Source: an uncultured Tateyamaria sp.
Lineage (GTDB): Bacteria; Pseudomonadota; Alphaproteobacteria; Rhodobacterales; Rhodobacteraceae
DNA length: 64,000 nt
Assembly: GCF_947487805.1 (NCBI RefSeq)
Contig: NZ_CANKXW010000009.1
Span: 140,205-204,204 of the forward strand
Direction: 5' to 3'
Shown here: positions 33,670 through 43,152 of the stretch, piece by piece
How positions within the stretch are numbered: position 1 is the first letter of the stretch
How the letters are laid out: every line of letters begins with the position of its first letter
Notes under the pieces: model-generated
Seen by the model: only the letters and a program-made list of their open reading frames with translations
Database searches by the model: none
What the model was told of the DNA's origin: nothing
Program-made: the position numbers and the translations under genes

Positions 33670-35001
33670 TCACCCCTCCAGCACGTCCATAACGGCGGCG
33701 TGCAACGTGTCGACGATCAGATCGATCTCGGCAGACGAGGATGTATAGGACGGGGCCAACAGCACGTGATCGCCAAGGGTGCCATCGGCACAACCCTGGC
33801 TCGGATAGGTCATCATGCCGCGCGCCATCGCCGCCGCACCGATCTTCTGGGCGATACCGTCTGCCACCGGGAACGGTGCCTTGCTGGCCCGGTCCGCGAC
33901 CACCTCGATGGTCCAGAACAGGCCGCGTCCGCGAATGTCGCCCACATGGGCGTGCTGACCAAAGGTGGCACGCAGCCCGTCTTCCAGTTGCTTGCCCCGT
34001 GCCTTCACATTCTCCAGCAGGTTCTCGTCGCGGATCACGTGCTGCACGGCCAGCGCGCCGGCGGTGGCAATGGCGTGGCTCATATAGGTGTGCCCGTTCC
34101 ACAACCGCCCGCTGCCCTCCTGCACGGCCTGCACCACCCGTTCCGAGGCGATCACGGCGGCGATGGGCTGATATCCTGCGCCCAGCCCCTTGGCCGTCGT
34201 GGTGATGTCGGCGGCAATCCCCTCCTGTTCCAGCGCAAATGTGGTGCCGGTCCGGCCCATGCCGCACATCACCTCATCCGCGATATAAAGAACCCCGTAG
34301 GTATCGCAGATCTCGCGAATGCGCTTGAAATACCCCGCCGGGGCCGGCTGCGTGCCCAGCGACGCGCCCACGACAGGCTCGGCGACAAAGGCCATGACCG
34401 TCTCGGGCCCAAGGCGCAGGATCTCCGCCTCCAGCAAGTCGGCCATGCGCCGCGCAAACGCCGCCTCGTCCTCGCCATCCTTCTGCATCCGGTAGGCATA
34501 GGCCGCATCAATGTGGCTGACATCCATCAGCAGTGGTGCAAACGGCGCGCGGCGGCCTGCGTGACCGCCCGTCGCCAGCGCGCCAAGCGTATTGCCGTGA
34601 TAGCTGGGCTTGCGGGCAATGATGCGCGACCGCGTGGACATGCCACGCTCGACGAAATACTGCCGCGCGAGCTTCAGCGCGGCCTCCATCGCTTCGGACC
34701 CGCTGCCCAGAAACATCACGCGGCCCGCGCCGGTGCCGCTGGGCGCGGCAGCAATCAGACAATCCGCCAGATCCTCGGCGGGCTGGTTGGTGAACGCGCC
34801 GGTATGGGCAAAGGCCAGCCTGTCCACCTGCGCCTTGATCGCGTCACGCACCACGGGGTGGTCATGCCCCAGACAGGACACCGCCGCGCCGCCGCAGGCA
34901 TCAAGGTACCGGTGGCCGTGATCGTCGATCAGGTAGTTACCCTCGGCCCCTGCAATAACGGGCAGGGTCGCTGTGAGGTCGCGGTAAAAAACATGGCTCA
35001 T
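33670..35001 (-). CDS. Aspartate aminotransferase family (class III) aminotransferase
   Basis: 443 aa from the ATG at 35001 (MSHVFYRDLTATLP is the usual opening); the frame extends 39 nt upstream. PLP features: FLGSGSEAMEAALKLAR, KPSYHGNTLGAL, the DEVMCGMGRTG aspartate that pairs with the pyridine nitrogen and TTTAKGLGAGYQP with the Schiff-base lysine. Class III enzymes transfer amino groups from omega-amino compounds (GABA, beta-alanine, polyamines). Partner genes are not near, so substrate is unknown. Confidence 0.9.
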   Translation of the reverse strand: MSHVFYRDLTATLPVIAGAEGNYLIDDHGHRYLDACGGAAVSCLGHDHPVVRDAIKAQVDRLAFAHTGAFTNQPAEDLADCLIAAAPSGTGAGRVMFLGSGSEAMEAALKLARQYFVERGMSTRSRIIARKPSYHGNTLGALATGGHAGRRAPFAPLLMDVSHIDAAYAYRMQKDGEDEAAFARRMADLLEAEILRLGPETVMAFVAEPVVGASLGTQPAPAGYFKRIREICDTYGVLYIADEVMCGMGRTGTTFALEQEGIAADITTTAKGLGAGYQPIAAVIASERVVQAVQEGSGRLWNGHTYMSHAIATAGALAVQHVIRDENLLENVKARGKQLEDGLRATFGQHAHVGDIRGRGLFWTIEVVADRASKAPFPVADGIAQKIGAAAMARGMMTYPSQGCADGTLGDHVLLAPSYTSSSAEIDLIVDTLHAAVMDVLEG

Positions 35002-35286
35002 GGTGGTTCCGTTCCGGCCTTTGAATACGGGGTGATTCATCTACGCCACCAATGAACCATGATGGGCGCGTGTGCGACAACAACCGTGACAGGCCGGGCG
35101 GCGCGGGCCTTGCTGCGCGGCCCATTGCCGACAAGGGCATGGTGCGACCGGGGCGCCGCCCGCCGTCGGGCAGCAGCCTAGCGGAGGGCGGGTTAACATC
35201 CGCTACCGGACCGTGCGCAGGCCCAACCCCTTGAGATCGCGCCACAGTCCGGCACTGTTTGAGATCGCGTGAACCCACCGCACCGG

Positions 35287-35304
35287 CTGTCCCCGCGGGG
35301 ACAG
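35287..35304. repeat. Perfect 18-bp palindrome upstream of rpsA
   Basis: CTGTCCCCGCGGGGACAG reads the same on both strands. It lies 237 nt before the rpsA start, about 24 nt upstream of the promoter-like -35, so it could be an operator or a cruciform; no known consensus is recognised. Confidence 0.7.
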
Positions 35305-35327
35305 ATGCGCGCGATGTCGCCGCACCC

Positions 35328-35356
35328 TTGCCCTTTGCGCCAACACCCGCTATATG
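35328..35356 (+). promoter_or_regulatory. Candidate rpsA promoter
   Basis: TTGCCC (35328-35333), 17-bp spacer, TATATG (35351-35356) upstream of the rpsA leader. Only consensus similarity supports it. Confidence 0.4.
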
Positions 35357-35402
35357 CCCGCACGTCGCCAAGGTGTAAACGCCACAAGACATCGAGATGA
35401 GC

Positions 35403-35430
35403 AGGGTCGGTTTCTTCCGGCCCTCTTTGT
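35403..35430 (+). promoter_or_regulatory. Hairpin with T-rich tail in the rpsA leader
   Basis: AGGGTCGG, loop TTTCTT, CCGGCCCT (one G-T pair), then CTTTGTTTT. It is shaped like an attenuator or terminator 93 nt ahead of the rpsA start; S1 autoregulation in other bacteria acts on its mRNA leader, so a regulatory role is possible. Confidence 0.35.
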
Positions 35431-35523
35431 TTTGGTTTGCGCCTGACCAACGAAACCCATCAAGACCGGCGGAGACAACCGCACGGCCCGAAAAACCGAA
35501 CATAGTTAGGAAACGCACGCCAC

Positions 35524-37200
35524 ATGGCTGATAAATTGATGGAGGAATTCGAAGCCCTCCTGCAAGAAAGCTTCGAAATGGACACACCCGAAGAAGGGTC
35601 CGTTGTCAAAGGCAAGGTTCTGGCAATCGAAGCCGGACAAGCCATCATCGACGTAGGCTACAAGATGGAAGGCCGCGTCGAGCTCAAAGAGTTCGCAGAA
35701 CCCGGTGAAGCCCCCAAAGTCGAAGTCGGCGACGAAGTCGAAGTCTTCCTGCGCTCCGCCGAGAACGCCCGTGGCGAAGCCGTCATCTCCCGCGAGATGG
35801 CCCGCCGCGAAGAAGCATGGGATCGTCTGGAAACCGCCTACGCTGGCGAAGCGCGCGTCGAAGGCGCGATCTTTGGCCGTGTCAAAGGTGGCTTTACCGT
35901 TGATCTGGGCGGCGCTGTTGCGTTCCTGCCCGGCTCTCAGGTTGACGTCCGCCCCGTGCGCGACGCGGGCCCGCTGATGGGTCTGAAACAGCCGTTCCAG
36001 ATTCTGAAAATGGACCGTCGCCGGGGCAACATCGTTGTGTCGCGTCGCGCAATCCTCGAAGAATCCCGCGCCGAACAGCGCGCCGAGGTTATCGGCAACC
36101 TGACCGAAGGTCAGACAGTCGACGGCGTGGTCAAGAACATCACCGAATACGGTGCGTTTGTTGACCTGGGCGGCGTCGACGGCCTGCTGCACGTCACCGA
36201 CATGGCATGGCGCCGCGTGAACCACCCGTCCGAGATCCTCACCATCGGTGAGACGATCAAGGTGCAGGTGATCAAGATCAACAAAGAGACGCACCGCATC
36301 TCGCTGGGTATGAAACAGCTGCAAGAAGATCCATGGGATCTGGTGGCCGCGAAATACCCGCTGGAATCCACACACACAGGCCGCGTGACCAACATCACGG
36401 ACTACGGTGCTTTTGTTGAGCTGGAGCCCGGTGTCGAAGGTCTGGTCCACGTCTCCGAAATGTCCTGGACCAAGAAGAACGTGCATCCCGGCAAGATCGT
36501 TTCGACCAGCCAGGAAGTCGAAGTCATGGTTCTGGAAATCGACGGTGCCAAGCGCCGCGTGTCTCTCGGCCTGAAACAGACCATGCGCAACCCGTGGGAA
36601 GTGTTTGCAGAAACACACCCCGAGGGCACGGAAGTCGAAGGCGAAGTCAAGAACATCACCGAGTTCGGTCTGTTCGTTGGCCTCGACGGCGACATCGACG
36701 GCATGGTGCACCTCTCCGACCTCAGCTGGGACCAGCGCGGCGAGGAAGCCATCCAGGATTACCGCAAGGGCGACATGGTCCACGCGGTTGTGTCCGAAGT
36801 GGACGTCGAGAAAGAGCGTATCTCGCTCTCGATCAAGGCGGTTGGCGGCGACAAGTTTGCCGAAGCCGTGGGCGGCGTGAAGCGCGGCTCGATCGTGACC
36901 GTCGAAGTGACAGCCATCGAAGATGGCGGCGTCGAAGTGGAATACGAAGGCATGAAGTCCTTCATCCGCCGCTCCGACCTGAGCCGCGACCGTGCCGAAC
37001 AGCGCCCCGAGCGTTTCTCGGTCGGTGACAAGGTTGATGTCCGCATCACCAACATCGACAGCAAGACACGTCGTCTGGGCGTCTCGATCAAGGCGCGCGA
37101 AATCGCCGAAGAGAAAGAGGCCGTGGAACAGTACGGTTCGTCCGACAGCGGTGCATCGCTGGGCGATATCCTCGGTGCGGCGCTGAAAGGCGACGAATAA
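35524..37200 (+). CDS. rpsA: 30S ribosomal protein S1
   Basis: 558 aa, same size as E. coli S1, with six S1/OB-fold repeats (motifs such as KNITEYGAFVDLGGVDGLLHV, split here: ITEYGAFVDL and GLLHVTDMAW; ITDYGAFVEL and GLVHVSEMSW; ITEFGLFVGL and GMVHLSDLSW). It recruits mRNA to the 30S subunit. AGGA lies 9 nt before the ATG. Codon use is visibly shifted to the highly expressed set compared with neighbours (more GAA, GTT, AAA). A strong terminator follows. Confidence 0.97.
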   Translation: MADKLMEEFEALLQESFEMDTPEEGSVVKGKVLAIEAGQAIIDVGYKMEGRVELKEFAEPGEAPKVEVGDEVEVFLRSAENARGEAVISREMARREEAWDRLETAYAGEARVEGAIFGRVKGGFTVDLGGAVAFLPGSQVDVRPVRDAGPLMGLKQPFQILKMDRRRGNIVVSRRAILEESRAEQRAEVIGNLTEGQTVDGVVKNITEYGAFVDLGGVDGLLHVTDMAWRRVNHPSEILTIGETIKVQVIKINKETHRISLGMKQLQEDPWDLVAAKYPLESTHTGRVTNITDYGAFVELEPGVEGLVHVSEMSWTKKNVHPGKIVSTSQEVEVMVLEIDGAKRRVSLGLKQTMRNPWEVFAETHPEGTEVEGEVKNITEFGLFVGLDGDIDGMVHLSDLSWDQRGEEAIQDYRKGDMVHAVVSEVDVEKERISLSIKAVGGDKFAEAVGGVKRGSIVTVEVTAIEDGGVEVEYEGMKSFIRRSDLSRDRAEQRPERFSVGDKVDVRITNIDSKTRRLGVSIKAREIAEEKEAVEQYGSSDSGASLGDILGAALKGDE

Positions 37201-37234
37201 GTCCGGGGGATCAAACCCACGACACGACATTGCG

Positions 37235-37261
37235 AAAGGGGGCCGAAAGGCCCCCTTTTTT
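37235..37261 (+). terminator. Rho-independent terminator of rpsA
   Basis: AAAGGGGGCC, GAAA tetraloop, GGCCCCCTTTTTT: perfect stem and T-run 35 nt after the rpsA stop. The gap 37262-37516 before ihfB holds no gene but a promoter candidate. Confidence 0.93.
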
Positions 37262-37427
37262 CGTCCGCACTGCCGTTCACGGTGGCCCCGAATCACGGGG
37301 ACGTGAATGGGATGCCTCGACCTTGGGTTGTACTCGCTTGACTGGCAACCGCCGACAATTGGGGCAATTTTTCCGCGTGAGCCGCGTCCGCAACTCGTAA
37401 AAACCCGCTTAGACCAAAGGCTTCCTA

Positions 37428-37456
37428 TTCACGAGTGGCATTTAAGTTCCTATAGT
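37428..37456 (+). promoter_or_regulatory. Candidate ihfB promoter
   Basis: TTCACG (37428-37433), 17-bp spacer, TATAGT (37451-37456), 60 nt before the ihfB start. Similarity to the sigma-70 consensus is the only support. Confidence 0.4.
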
Positions 37457-37516
37457 CACCGTCAGGATTGCCAAACGCGGCGACCACTTGCCTGCATCCA
37501 TTCGGGGGGAAACATC

Positions 37517-37801
37517 ATGATCCGGTCAGAGCTGATCCAAAAGATCGCCGACGAGAATCCGCATCTCTATCAACGCGATGTGGAGCGGATCGTGAACACC
37601 ATCTTTGATGAGGTGACGGGGGCCATGGCGCGGGGCGACCGGGTGGAACTGCGCGGCTTTGGCGCGTTCTCGGTCAAGAAGCGTGACGCGCGTGTTGGCC
37701 GCAACCCGCGCACCGGTGAAACCGTCGATGTCGAGGAAAAGCACGTGCCGTTTTTCAAGACCGGCAAGCTGTTGCGTGATCGTCTGAACGGGAAAGCCTG
37801 A
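37517..37801 (+). CDS. ihfB: Integration host factor subunit beta
   Basis: 94 aa from the ATG at 37517 (GGGGGGA upstream). The DNA-binding HU/IHF fold is complete: [40 protein letters not shown] (arm with intercalating Pro) and [18 protein letters not shown] bends DNA for recombination, replication and transcription. Its stop overlaps the lapA start by one base. The frame is open to 37307, but the upstream residues are not family-like. Confidence 0.96.
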   Translation: MIRSELIQKIADENPHLYQRDVERIVNTIFDEVTGAMARGDRVELRGFGAFSVKKRDARVGRNPRTGETVDVEEKHVPFFKTGKLLRDRLNGKA

Positions 37802-38151
37802 TGCGTTATATCCGTTACGCCTGTATCGCCGTATTTGCGATTGCCCTGATTGCCGTGGCCCTTGCAAACCGTGGCATGGTCACGCTCAACCTGCTGCCGA
37901 CCGAGGTGGCGGGCATGTTTGCCGTGGCCCCGTCGATCGAATTGCCGCTGTTTGTCGTGATCTTTGGCGGTATTGTCGCGGGCCTGCTGATCGGGTTCGT
38001 GTGGGAATGGCTGCGCGAACATGCGATCCGCGCCGAGAACGCGCGCAACGCCCGCGAGGTCCGGCGGCTGGAGCGCGAGGTCAAGCGCATGAAATCCGAA
38101 AAGCACGAAGGTCAGGACGAGGTTCTGGCGCTTTTGGACGAAGCCAGCTAA
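37801..38151 (+). CDS. lapA: LapA family (DUF1049) membrane protein
   Basis: 116 aa. Two transmembrane helices (about residues 5-22 and 45-65: AVFAIALIAVALA, LFVVIFGGIVAGLLIGF) and a basic coiled-coil tail (EVRRLEREVKRMK). LapA works with LapB in lipopolysaccharide assembly control; lapB is not in the window. Coupled to ihfB by a TGATG overlap. Confidence 0.85.
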   Translation: MRYIRYACIAVFAIALIAVALANRGMVTLNLLPTEVAGMFAVAPSIELPLFVVIFGGIVAGLLIGFVWEWLREHAIRAENARNAREVRRLEREVKRMKSEKHEGQDEVLALLDEAS

Positions 38152-38160
38152 GCCACTGTC

Positions 38161-38805
38161 ATGCCTGACGTTTCCGTCAAGATCTGTGGCCTCAGCCACG
38201 CTGAGCACGTGGCCGCCGCCGTGGCCGCGGGCGCGCGCTATGTCGGGTTTGTGTTCTTTCCCAAGTCCCCGCGCAACGTGTCGCTGAACACCGCGCGTGC
38301 GCTGGCGCTGGAAGTGCCCGAGGGCGTGGCCAAGGTTGCGCTGGTGGTCGACGCGGGTGATGCGTTTCTGGATGAACTGGTGGCGCAGGTGCCGCTGGAC
38401 ATCCTGCAACTGCACGGATCCGAGCCCCCGGAGCGCGTGGCCGAGGTCAAGGCCCGTTACGGCCTGCCGGTGATGAAGGCGGTGGGGGTCGCGGGGCCGG
38501 AGGATCTGCCCAAGCTGGACGCCTATGCGCGCGTGGCCGATCAGATCCTTGTCGATGCCAAGCCGCCCAAAGGGGCCGATCTGCCCGGCGGCAATGGCGC
38601 GACCTTTGACTGGACGCTGATTGCGGGGCGGCGTTGGCCGGTGCCGTGGATGCTGGCCGGGGGGCTGAGCCGGGACAACGTGGCCGAGGCGGTGCGCGTC
38701 ACAGGCGCGCGTCAGGTGGACCTGAGCAGCGCCGTCGAGACCGCGCCGGGTCAGAAGGACAGTGGTTTGATCCACGCCTTTTTGGATACGGTCAAGGCGA
38801 TCTGA
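38161..38805 (+). CDS. trpF: Phosphoribosylanthranilate isomerase
   Basis: 214 aa TIM barrel. [12 protein letters not shown] holds the catalytic Cys, FFPKSPR and VALVVDAGD (Asp) follow, [10 protein letters not shown] and the phosphate-binding [11 protein letters not shown] near the C-terminus. It makes CdRP in tryptophan synthesis. The stop overlaps the GNAT start by one base; trpB is next, so these belong to a trpF-trpB unit with a GNAT gene inserted. Confidence 0.95.
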   Translation: MPDVSVKICGLSHAEHVAAAVAAGARYVGFVFFPKSPRNVSLNTARALALEVPEGVAKVALVVDAGDAFLDELVAQVPLDILQLHGSEPPERVAEVKARYGLPVMKAVGVAGPEDLPKLDAYARVADQILVDAKPPKGADLPGGNGATFDWTLIAGRRWPVPWMLAGGLSRDNVAEAVRVTGARQVDLSSAVETAPGQKDSGLIHAFLDTVKAI

Positions 38806-39251
38806 TGGTTGCGTTTCGCACAGCCACCGAAGCGGATGTTCCGGACATTCTGACATTGATGCAGGACGACGCACTGGGTGCGACCCGAGAGGGGCAGGAC
38901 CTTGGGCATTATGTCGATGCGTTCCGGGCGATGGTGGCCGAGGGCAACAACCATGTGATCGTGGGTGTCCGTGAGGCGCGCGTGATTGCGACCTATCAGA
39001 TCACGTTCATCTCTGGCCTGTCGCTGCGCGCGGCCCGGCGGGCGCAGGTTGAAACCGTGCGTGTGGCCAGCGATTTGCGGGGGCAGGGCATCGGCGCGCT
39101 GATGATCGCGGACGCCGAAGCGCGGGCGCGGGCGGCGGGATGCACCCTGTTGCAGCTGACCATGAACAAAAGTCGCACCGATACGGCACGGTTCTACCAG
39201 CGCCTTGGCTTTACCCCTTCGCACATCGGGTATAAACGCGATCTGACCTGA
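38805..39251 (+). CDS. GNAT family N-acetyltransferase
   Basis: 148 aa from the ATG at 38805 that overlaps the trpF stop. The acetyl-CoA motif is [21 protein letters not shown] (R/Q-x-x-G-x-G pattern in [10 protein letters not shown]); the C-terminal [15 protein letters not shown] strand is typical. Substrate unknown. Insertion between trpF and trpB is common in the Roseobacter group by my recollection; nothing ties it to tryptophan synthesis. Confidence 0.88.
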   Translation: MVAFRTATEADVPDILTLMQDDALGATREGQDLGHYVDAFRAMVAEGNNHVIVGVREARVIATYQITFISGLSLRAARRAQVETVRVASDLRGQGIGALMIADAEARARAAGCTLLQLTMNKSRTDTARFYQRLGFTPSHIGYKRDLT

Positions 39252-39265
39252 ACGCGGAGGCCGAG

Positions 39266-40513
39266 ATGGCAAACGATCTTTTCAACTCTTTCATGACTGG
39301 GCCTGACGAGAATGGCCGGTTTGGCGATTTCGGCGGGCGGTTCGTGTCCGAGACGCTGATGCCGCTGATCCTGAGCCTTGAGGAAGAGTACGAAAAGGCC
39401 AAGACCGACGACAGTTTCTGGGCCGAGATGGATTTCCTGTGGAAGCATTATGTCGGCCGTCCCAGCCCGCTTTACCACGCCGAGCGCCTCACCGAGCATC
39501 TGGGCGGTGCCAAGATCTATATGAAGCGCGACGAGCTGAACCACACCGGCGCGCACAAGATCAACAACGTGCTGGGGCAGATCATCCTGGCGCGGCGCAT
39601 GGGCAAGACGCGGATCATTGCCGAGACCGGGGCAGGGCAGCACGGTGTGGCCACAGCCACGGTCTGCGCGAAATTCGGTTTGAAATGCGTGGTTTACATG
39701 GGTGCGCATGATGTGGAGCGTCAGGCCCCCAACGTGTTCCGGATGAAGCTCTTGGGTGCCGAGGTGATCCCGGTGACGTCCGGCCGCGGCACGCTGAAGG
39801 ACGCGATGAACGACGCGCTGCGCGACTGGGTGACCAACGTGCGTGATACGTTCTATTGCATCGGCACGGTGGCCGGGCCGCATCCCTATCCGGCCATGGT
39901 GCGCGATTTCCAGAGCATCATCGGCAAGGAAGTCCGCGAACAGATGATGGAGGCCGAGGGCCGTTTCCCCGACACGGTGATCGCCGCCATCGGCGGTGGG
40001 TCGAACGCGATGGGCCTTTTCTTTCCCTTCCTCGACGACAAAGAGGTCGGCATCATCGGCGTGGAAGCCGGCGGCAAGGGTGTGAATGACAAGATGGAAC
40101 ATTGCGCGTCCCTGACCGGCGGGCGTCCCGGCGTGCTGCATGGCAACCGGACGTATCTGTTGCAGGACGATGACGGGCAGATCCTCGAGGGGTTCTCGAT
40201 CTCGGCGGGGCTGGATTATCCCGGCATCGGGCCGGAACATGCGTGGCTGCATGACATTGGCCGGGCCGAATATGTGTCCATCACCGACCGCGAGGCGCTG
40301 GAGGCCTTCCAGCTGTGCTGTACGCTCGAAGGGATCATCCCCGCGCTGGAACCGAGCCACGCGCTGGCCCACGTGATGAAGATCGCGCCCGAGCTGCCAT
40401 CCGATCACATCATCTGCATGAACATGTGCGGGCGGGGTGACAAGGACATCTTTACCGTCGCACGCGCGCTGGAATTCGACATGTCGGGTCCAGAAGGGCG
40501 CAACGTCGAGTAA
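39266..40513 (+). CDS. trpB: Tryptophan synthase beta chain
   Basis: 415 aa. PLP-binding lysine is in [15 protein letters not shown], the phosphate loop [10 protein letters not shown], and [13 protein letters not shown] is the N-terminal signature. It joins indole to serine. The alpha subunit gene trpA is not adjacent; it lies at 52790 on the opposite strand, 12 kb away. Its stop abuts the stop of the convergent DUF2237 gene without spacing. Confidence 0.96.
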   Translation: MANDLFNSFMTGPDENGRFGDFGGRFVSETLMPLILSLEEEYEKAKTDDSFWAEMDFLWKHYVGRPSPLYHAERLTEHLGGAKIYMKRDELNHTGAHKINNVLGQIILARRMGKTRIIAETGAGQHGVATATVCAKFGLKCVVYMGAHDVERQAPNVFRMKLLGAEVIPVTSGRGTLKDAMNDALRDWVTNVRDTFYCIGTVAGPHPYPAMVRDFQSIIGKEVREQMMEAEGRFPDTVIAAIGGGSNAMGLFFPFLDDKEVGIIGVEAGGKGVNDKMEHCASLTGGRPGVLHGNRTYLLQDDDGQILEGFSISAGLDYPGIGPEHAWLHDIGRAEYVSITDREALEAFQLCCTLEGIIPALEPSHALAHVMKIAPELPSDHIICMNMCGRGDKDIFTVARALEFDMSGPEGRNVE

Positions 40514-40885
40514 TCAGGTGGCCGCGTGTGTCCGCAGCACTTCGAGCGACACGATCTCCAGTGCCCGCTGGTGCGTGGCGGCGAGGTTGACTTGCGGCGC
40601 GCAGCCTTCGTCATGGGCCTGAAGAAAGCGTGAGGCGCAGAGGCACCAGCTGTCGCCCGGTTTGAGACCGGCAAAGCGGAACTCGGGGCGGGGGGTGCTG
40701 AGGTCGTTGCCCACATATTTGGAAAACGCCAGAAACTCGGCCGTCATCACGGCGCAGACCGTGTGGCTGCCCTGATCGGCGGCACAGGTGTTGCAGTGGC
40801 CGTCGCGGAAAAACCCGGTCACGGGGTCGGTGCCGCAGACCGCCAGCGGGTTGCCCAACACGTTGATGCTGTCGTCCGGCTCCAT
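40514..40885 (-). CDS. DUF2237 family protein
   Basis: 123 aa from the ATG at 40885 (AAAGGATAAACGG upstream). Many conserved Cys and aromatic positions: LAVCGTDPVTGFFRDGHCNTC, VCAVMTAEFLAFSKYVGNDLST, FAGLKPGDSWCLCASRF and a C-terminal THQRALEIVSLEVL. Function of the family is unknown; conserved Cys/His residues suggest metal binding or disulfides. It is followed (upstream on this strand) by the serine hydrolase gene 4 nt away. Confidence 0.88.
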   Translation of the reverse strand: MEPDDSINVLGNPLAVCGTDPVTGFFRDGHCNTCAADQGSHTVCAVMTAEFLAFSKYVGNDLSTPRPEFRFAGLKPGDSWCLCASRFLQAHDEGCAPQVNLAATHQRALEIVSLEVLRTHAAT

Positions 40886-40889
40886 CCGT

Positions 40890-42059
40890 TTATCCTTTGG
40901 TTGCATCAACGATGTCGCGGAACATGTTGATATTGCGTTCGTTCACACCGCTTTCCCGGAACTTGCGGTCGGCACCGGTGGTTACGATGACAACACCCGC
41001 CTGTTGATCGATATAGAGGTACTGGCCGTAAATGCCACGGCCCATGAATTGGCCCGCAGTCGCGCCCACCGGGATCCACCATTGATAGCCATAGCCGATC
41101 TTGCCCGGCTTGGTGCGCGCACTGGGCGCGGTCGAAGCGGCGATCCAGTCGGCTGGCACGATCTGTTGACCCTGCCATGACCCGTTTTGCAGGATCATCT
41201 GGCCGAAACGGGCATAGTCACGGGTGCTGAAGTTCAGCCCGCCCAGCACGAATGCCACGCCCACACCGTCGGTGATGTAGTAGGGTGTGTGCTCCAACCC
41301 CATGGGTTCAATCAGTTTTTCGGCCATCAGGTCGGGGATGTCGCGGCCCGTGGCGGCGCGGGCGACCATGCCGACGATATGGGTGTCGATGGAGGTGTAT
41401 TTCCATTCCACCCCCGGTTCGGTCGTACTCTCGGTGAGGCCTGCGGCAAAGTCGTCCATCCTGCCGCCAAGGGCAAGGATGCGCCCCATCCTGTTGATAT
41501 CGCTGGAAGGATCGAGATAGTCCTCGTCGAATGTGATCCCGCTCGACATTTGCAGCACATTGCGGATGGTCGCGCCGTCATAGGCGCTGCCTTTGAGCGT
41601 GGGCACGTAGTCGGTGACGGGGGCATCCAGTGATGTGATCGCACCCTCGGCCACCAGGATGCCGAAGAGGGCCGAGAGGTAGCTTTTGGCGATGGACCAG
41701 CTGATCCTTTGGTCGTCGGAGCCGGTGCCCTGGTAATAGGCCTCGTGCACGATCTGGCCGTCCTTGAGCACGAGGGTCGAGGTGACGCTGCGATCGGTGA
41801 CCCATGTGTCGTAGCCCGCAGGCATGGTCAGGTCTGGGCCCCGGGGCAGGGGGCTGACCGCACCTGCGCCCTTGGGGATATCCCTGTGGAGGAATGCGCC
41901 GTCCATGTTGGAGAAATTCGACACGATGCGATCTGCATCAAAAAGGGAGTTCACGGCGAGCAGGCGGGTGATCTCATCCCGCTTCCAGAATCCAACCAGA
42001 ACAGCGGCGATTATCAACATCAAGCCGATACGCAGCAGCCATTTCAGAACAAGACGCAT
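40890..42059 (-). CDS. Serine hydrolase (class C beta-lactamase family)
   Basis: 389 aa. N-terminal hydrophobic helix (WLLRIGLMLIIAAVLVGF) anchors it or acts as a signal. The SxxK nucleophile motif is SWSIAKSYLS, with a Tyr-containing WKYTSIDTH motif as the second element and a HGxG-like region replaced by YGQYLYIDQQ near the C-terminus. Relatives include 6-aminohexanoate-dimer hydrolases and esterases; a periplasmic amide or ester hydrolase is likely, beta-lactam resistance is not implied. Confidence 0.87.
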   Translation of the reverse strand: MRLVLKWLLRIGLMLIIAAVLVGFWKRDEITRLLAVNSLFDADRIVSNFSNMDGAFLHRDIPKGAGAVSPLPRGPDLTMPAGYDTWVTDRSVTSTLVLKDGQIVHEAYYQGTGSDDQRISWSIAKSYLSALFGILVAEGAITSLDAPVTDYVPTLKGSAYDGATIRNVLQMSSGITFDEDYLDPSSDINRMGRILALGGRMDDFAAGLTESTTEPGVEWKYTSIDTHIVGMVARAATGRDIPDLMAEKLIEPMGLEHTPYYITDGVGVAFVLGGLNFSTRDYARFGQMILQNGSWQGQQIVPADWIAASTAPSARTKPGKIGYGYQWWIPVGATAGQFMGRGIYGQYLYIDQQAGVVIVTTGADRKFRESGVNERNINMFRDIVDATKG

Positions 42060-42111
42060 GTGTTATCCCCCGTTGGCGGTGGTCCGATCATAGAACAGGC
42101 GGGGGCAAGGG

Positions 42112-43152
42112 TTAAGGGGTGCCCGTCCAGTTGATCCAGCGGCCGTGGAAGTCGGCGCGGCCAAGGTGGAGGGTCAGGTCACCGGGCCAGAGCCGCAGGG
42201 TCAGGGCGGCCCCGACTGCGCCGGTCGTGTCGCCATCGGTTTCCATCTGCATCCAGGCGAGGGGTGTCCGGGCCGTGGCGCGCGCGCCTGCCGCCTCGAT
42301 CAGGGCGGTGCCGCGGGCCTGCGCATCGGCGGGAAAATACTGCCACGCGACGGTGTGCTGGATCATGTGCATGTGCCCTGCGGGGGCTGCATCAAGGCGC
42401 TGCGCCAACCAGTTGATTGCATCGCCTTTTTCGACGGTGGCCTGCATCACGGCGGCGGCGGCGCGGGTCAGGTCCAGTCGGTGGGGTTGATCCGCCCAGA
42501 GATATGCGGTGAGCCGCAAAAGATCGTCCGTATCGTTTGGATTCAACGGGTTGAGGTCGACACCTGATCTATCCACAACCTGTGGATTGTTTTCGGGCGG
42601 CTGCAGGCCGGTCCAGTCCGGCGTCAGCGTCAGGGCGGGGCTGTCGGGGCCGTGGATCTGCGTGCCGGTGTCGAGGGCGAACTTGTCCCACATCAGGTTC
42701 AGCCCGCCGCTTGCGCCCAGTTCGGACAGCACGATAGGCCGGTCAAAATGCGCGCAGGCGGTGCGGGCCATGGCAATCAGCGCGGCGCTGCGGCGGACTT
42801 CGTTTGTCTGGGGCGGGCTTGTTGTCCAGTCGAGCAGGAAATCCTCGTGAGTTTTCAGGGCATTTAGGACGGCGTGCTCAAGTGTTGCATCATCCGTGTC
42901 ATGGGGCGGGTAGGCGGCCATCAGGTCCGGATCGTCGGCGCGCAGCACCAGCGCGTGCAGCCCGCCTGCGATGCGCAGGGGCAGCGAATGGCCCGCGGGT
43001 CCGATATCGCCCGTATAGTCCGCCATGCTGCGGCCCAGCCTGCTTGTGGAGTCCCAAGTGTCGGCGAGAATGGTCAGGACGCGCCCCATCAGGGGCGAGC
43101 CCATGCGCGCGCAGGTGCCTGCCTGGTCGCGAAAGGCGGTGGTCAGGGTCAT
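42112..43152 (-). CDS. DUF2332 family protein
   Basis: 346 aa. The N-terminal AFRDQAGTCARMGSPLMGRV and the SELGASGGLNLMWDKFA glycine-rich motif (suggesting a nucleotide/SAM-like fold) mark the family; the C-terminus carries MIQHTVAWQYFPADA. Function unknown. The ATG overlaps the pth stop (ATGA), so it is translated with pth; that link is common in Rhodobacterales by recollection. Confidence 0.8.
   Translation of the reverse strand: MTLTTAFRDQAGTCARMGSPLMGRVLTILADTWDSTSRLGRSMADYTGDIGPAGHSLPLRIAGGLHALVLRADDPDLMAAYPPHDTDDATLEHAVLNALKTHEDFLLDWTTSPPQTNEVRRSAALIAMARTACAHFDRPIVLSELGASGGLNLMWDKFALDTGTQIHGPDSPALTLTPDWTGLQPPENNPQVVDRSGVDLNPLNPNDTDDLLRLTAYLWADQPHRLDLTRAAAAVMQATVEKGDAINWLAQRLDAAPAGHMHMIQHTVAWQYFPADAQARGTALIEAAGARATARTPLAWMQMETDGDTTGAVGAALTLRLWPGDLTLHLGRADFHGRWINWTGTP

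Larger units (their letters stand above)
35041..35523. other. 483-nt intergenic region upstream of rpsA
   Basis: No convincing gene is seen on either strand. It contains an 18-bp perfect palindrome (35287-35304), a TTGCCC-17-TATATG promoter-like pair (35328-35356) and a short hairpin (35403-35424) followed by a T-rich stretch. In related genomes cmk normally precedes rpsA; no trace of it is found here. Confidence 0.6.

Noticed and set aside
35506..37296. A 596-aa protein on the minus strand
   Set aside because: It is the mirror of rpsA; high-GC third positions create long antisense frames.
41287..41633. Small ORFs opposite the serine hydrolase gene
   Set aside because: Shadow frames with no start context, in a region where the hydrolase motifs are unambiguous.
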